A stretch of 44,365 nt of DNA from Actinomycetota bacterium (GTDB lineage: Bacteria > Actinomycetota > Acidimicrobiia > Acidimicrobiales > Microtrichaceae), in assembly GCA_016870275.1 (NCBI GenBank), contig VGBZ01000019.1:1-44365 (forward strand), in the 5' to 3' direction. Both the position numbers and the translations under genes were made by a program. Below the pieces are notes generated by a model, which saw only the letters and a program-made list of their open reading frames with translations, was not told the origin of the DNA and did not search any database. This document shows positions 42,299 through 44,365 of the stretch, piece after piece (within the stretch, counting starts at the first letter, position 1; the number at the start of each line of letters is the position of its first letter).

Positions 42299-43798
42299 TC
42301 AGCGGCCCCCGCCGAAGCCGGTCAACCCGCCGGATCCGCCCGGCAGTGACGAGCGTGGGATCGTGGGACGCGACCCACCGCCACCCGATGGCGTGCCGGG
42401 CGGCGTACCGGGCGGCGTCGTCGGACGCGACCCAACGCCACCGGTCGGCCTATCGGGCGGCGTATCGGGCGGCGTCGTCGGACGCGACCCACCGCCACCC
42501 GATGGCGTGCCGGGCGGCGTACCGGGCGGCGTCGCCGGAGGTGACCCACCGCCACCGGTCGGCCTATCGGGCGTCGTATCGGGCGGCGTCGCCGGAGGTG
42601 ACCCACCGCCACCGGTCGGCCTATCGGGCGTCGTCGGAGGTGACCCACCGCCACCGGGGTCGCGGCCGGAGCCACCCCCCGCGTCGGGGGGGTCGACTGA
42701 TGTCTCAGGCGACGACTCCGGAGCGGTCGGCACCACCGCATCACCCGATCCGCCGACTGGAACCTCACCAGTGATGCCACCCGAGCCCGATGGACGGTTC
42801 GGCTCCGTCGTCGACGGCGGTGTCGTTGACGGCAGCTGCTCGAGCGACGGTGGCGAACCGGCATCTCCGAGGACGACGGCGGCGCCGAGTATGACCACGA
42901 GCGCCACGAGGACCGCCAACCCGGCAGCAACGAGCCGACCGGCACGCCGATCCCCCGGCGGGAACCCGTCACCTGGCCACGGCCGACCGGTGGCGACCCC
43001 GAGCGTGGCGGACTCGAGCACAGATGTGCGCAACGAGATCGGTGCCGGGACAACCTCTGCGGCGCCGGCGACGCCCTCGAGGATGGTCCCGGGGATTCTC
43101 CGGCGACGTTCGGAACAGACCGCACAGCCGTCGACGTGCCGGGCGACCCGCTTCCTCCATAGGACCGAGAACGTCCCATCCCAGCCGTTGAGCACCTTCG
43201 CCAGCGCATCGCAATCGTCGCGGCCCTGTCTGGCCACCATGAGGGCTCCGATGGAGCGCTCGAGACGTTCCTTCATCCGGTGCGACGCCTGGTAGGCGTT
43301 GGTGGCCGAGACACCGAGAGCGTCGGCGAGGTCAGAGCCCTCGAGGCCCTGCAGGTGCAGTTCGAGGACCATCCGATCGCTCTCATCGAGGCCCGATGCT
43401 GCGTCGTGGAGGACGCGTACGATCTCCGTCGATTCCGTGGCGGTCTCCACGACGCTCCCACCATCCCCGACGACCGGAGTATCCACGTCAGCGTCCTCGC
43501 CTGTGAGGACGGTCCGGGACCTGAGGTTCGTGCGTCGGTAGACCTTGCGCCGGGCGATGGCGAACAGCCACGCCCGGAGCCGTGACGGGTCCCGGAGTTG
43601 GCCGAGTCGCTGGGCGGCCGTGAGGAACACATCGGAGGTGACCTCTGCGGCATCGTCCCGGTTGGACAACATTCGCAGACAGGTGCTGAAGATCCGGTCG
43701 GCGTAGCGGTCGTAGATCTCGGCAAACGCTGCCCGGTCGCCGTCGCATGCCAGAGCAACCAGATCGGCGTCGGGAAGTTCGTCGACCACGACGCTCAC
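42299..43798 (-). CDS. ECF sigma factor fused to zinc anti-sigma motif, membrane helix and repeat tail
   Basis: A 499-residue paralogue of the fusion at 39822-41507, starting at GTG 43798. Region 2 (IYDRYADRIFSTCLRMLSN), the FAIARRKVYRR segment, and region 4 (LELHLQGLEGSDLADALGV) are clear. The zinc motif H221-x3-C225-x2-C228 and a helix at 288-311 follow. The external tail from about 312 is low complexity and ends in 19-residue Gly/Ser/Pro/Thr repeats rather than a folded domain. It is first in a three-gene cluster with the small membrane protein and the second fusion. Confidence 0.9.
   Translation of the reverse strand: MSVVVDELPDADLVALACDGDRAAFAEIYDRYADRIFSTCLRMLSNRDDAAEVTSDVFLTAAQRLGQLRDPSRLRAWLFAIARRKVYRRTNLRSRTVLTGEDADVDTPVVGDGGSVVETATESTEIVRVLHDAASGLDESDRMVLELHLQGLEGSDLADALGVSATNAYQASHRMKERLERSIGALMVARQGRDDCDALAKVLNGWDGTFSVLWRKRVARHVDGCAVCSERRRRIPGTILEGVAGAAEVVPAPISLRTSVLESATLGVATGRPWPGDGFPPGDRRAGRLVAAGLAVLVALVVILGAAVVLGDAGSPPSLEQLPSTTPPSTTEPNRPSGSGGITGEVPVGGSGDAVVPTAPESSPETSVDPPDAGGGSGRDPGGGGSPPTTPDRPTGGGGSPPATPPDTTPDRPTGGGGSPPATPPGTPPGTPSGGGGSRPTTPPDTPPDRPTGGVGSRPTTPPGTPPGTPSGGGGSRPTIPRSSLPGGSGGLTGFGGGR
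42350..42665 (-). repeat. 57-bp coding tandem repeats in the ECF fusion tail
   Basis: About five units of 57 bp encode 19-residue repeats starting GG[GV]GS[PR]PxTPP and ending PDRPT or PGTPS, the two endings partly alternating. High DNA identity between units (for example cccaccgccac with ggcgtgccgggcggcgtacc) points to recent duplication. Boundaries are approximate. Confidence 0.85.
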
Positions 43799-44365
43799 AG
43801 CGCAATCCTGCCATGGGAGCCGACCCCCGCGAGATTTGAATCAGATGTGTTCCGAGCTGCAGACCGGCGGGGTTGTGTCGTTGCCGAGCCGGGAACCGCA
43901 CCGGCCCCCGGGCGGCGAAGGCCACCAGCCGCTCCCCGGTACTCAGCGTCCACACGACGGCCCTCGAACGCTCGCCCGACGCTCCGGGGCGCTCCACTCT
44001 TGGAGTCCTCTGGCGCCGATCGGAATCCCATAGTCACCCACGATTGCTCCTGTCCCGCAGCGATCACGTTCACTCGTCATCTCCGGAGAGCTTCCCGACG
44101 ACGATTCCTGACACTTCTCCTCCGCACCGTTCCCACTCCCGCACCGACCAACCCAACCCCCCCCTGCGAACTTGTACGGCTCATGCGTCTGAAACGAACC
44201 ACACGTACAAGATCGAACTTGTACCGCCAGACCACCGACCCGCACCCCCGTACAAGATCGAACTTGTACGGCTCATGCGTCTGAAACGAACCAGACGTAC
44301 AAGATCGAACTTGTACCGCTCATGCGTCTGAAACGAACCACACGTACAAGATCGCAGGGGGGTGG
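43799..44365. other. 567-bp right-end region without a recognisable gene
   Basis: Open frames here have no protein-like character. From 43799 to about 44160 I see nothing beyond the upstream region of the ECF gene. The part from 44161 to the edge holds the repeat array described separately. Confidence 0.6.
44166..44355. repeat. array of 20-bp inverted repeats and 22-bp conserved linkers
   Basis: The dyad gtacaagatcgaacttgtac (7-bp arms, 6-bp spacer) occurs complete at 44205-44224, 44250-44269 and 44297-44316, with half copies at 44166-44177 and 44344-44355. The block ctcatgcgtctgaaacgaac plus ca occurs at 44180-44201, 44272-44293 and 44319-44340. The period is about 47 bp, interrupted once by a different 25-bp spacer at 44225-44249. 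The array probably continues beyond the window. Confidence 0.92.

Noticed and set aside
44166-44355. CRISPR array
   Set aside because: Both the dyad and the segment between dyads repeat; there are no unique spacers and no cas genes.

Overview
The window is GC-rich, densely coded DNA with many GTG starts. It carries a mycofactocin locus, WS/DGAT and TetR-type lipid genes, several AMP-forming acyl-CoA ligases, and ECF sigma factors fused to membrane anti-sigma domains. This points to an actinobacterium, most likely of the Acidimicrobiia (Ilumatobacter/Microthrix-like). The class is an inference from gene content; no rRNA or tRNA gene was found to confirm it.

Left part (1-17.5 kb). After the end of a DUF4190-type membrane protein and a convergent secreted lipoprotein, a minus-strand operon of about 12.6 kb runs from mftA (14.3 kb) down to mftF (1.7 kb). 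In transcription order it encodes: mycofactocin precursor MftA, chaperone MftB, radical SAM MftC, a FadH/OYE-type flavoprotein, an unrecognised 113-residue membrane-anchored protein, a second FadH/OYE flavoprotein, a complete FixB-FixC-FixX-FixA electron-transfer-flavoprotein module, peptidase MftE, a mycofactocin-type SDR, and glycosyltransferase MftF. No MftD or MftG is present in the window. Transcribed divergently from mftA are an NDMA-dependent (nicotinoprotein) alcohol dehydrogenase, a MoxR AAA+ ATPase and a VWA protein. I read this as one redox system. The dehydrogenases reduce mycofactocin, and the Fix/Etf and OYE proteins are candidates for moving its electrons onward, replacing MftG. 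MoxR/VWA may service the dehydrogenase. This half holds the most interesting biology.

Middle part (17.5-39.7 kb). This is a lipid/CoA metabolism neighbourhood: acetoacetyl-CoA synthetase, a VOC protein, a YibE/F membrane protein, an HSL-type esterase, WS/DGAT, a GNAT enzyme, a DoxX-like gene remnant, two paralogous convergent acyl-CoA synthetases, a double-domain TetR regulator, an unknown protein, an amidohydrolase, a KstR-like TetR overlapping an orphan DNA methyltransferase, an SDR with a clear upstream inverted repeat, another AMP-ligase, a cyclase-family hydrolase with a small membrane protein, and a zinc alcohol dehydrogenase. A perfect 58-bp palindrome lies between the convergent VWA and acetoacetyl-CoA synthetase genes.

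Right part (39.7-44.4 kb). Two paralogous ECF sigma factors are each fused to a zinc anti-sigma-like motif, one membrane segment and a repetitive extracellular tail. A two-TM small protein lies between them. The window ends in a repeat array built from a 20-bp inverted repeat and a 22-bp conserved linker.
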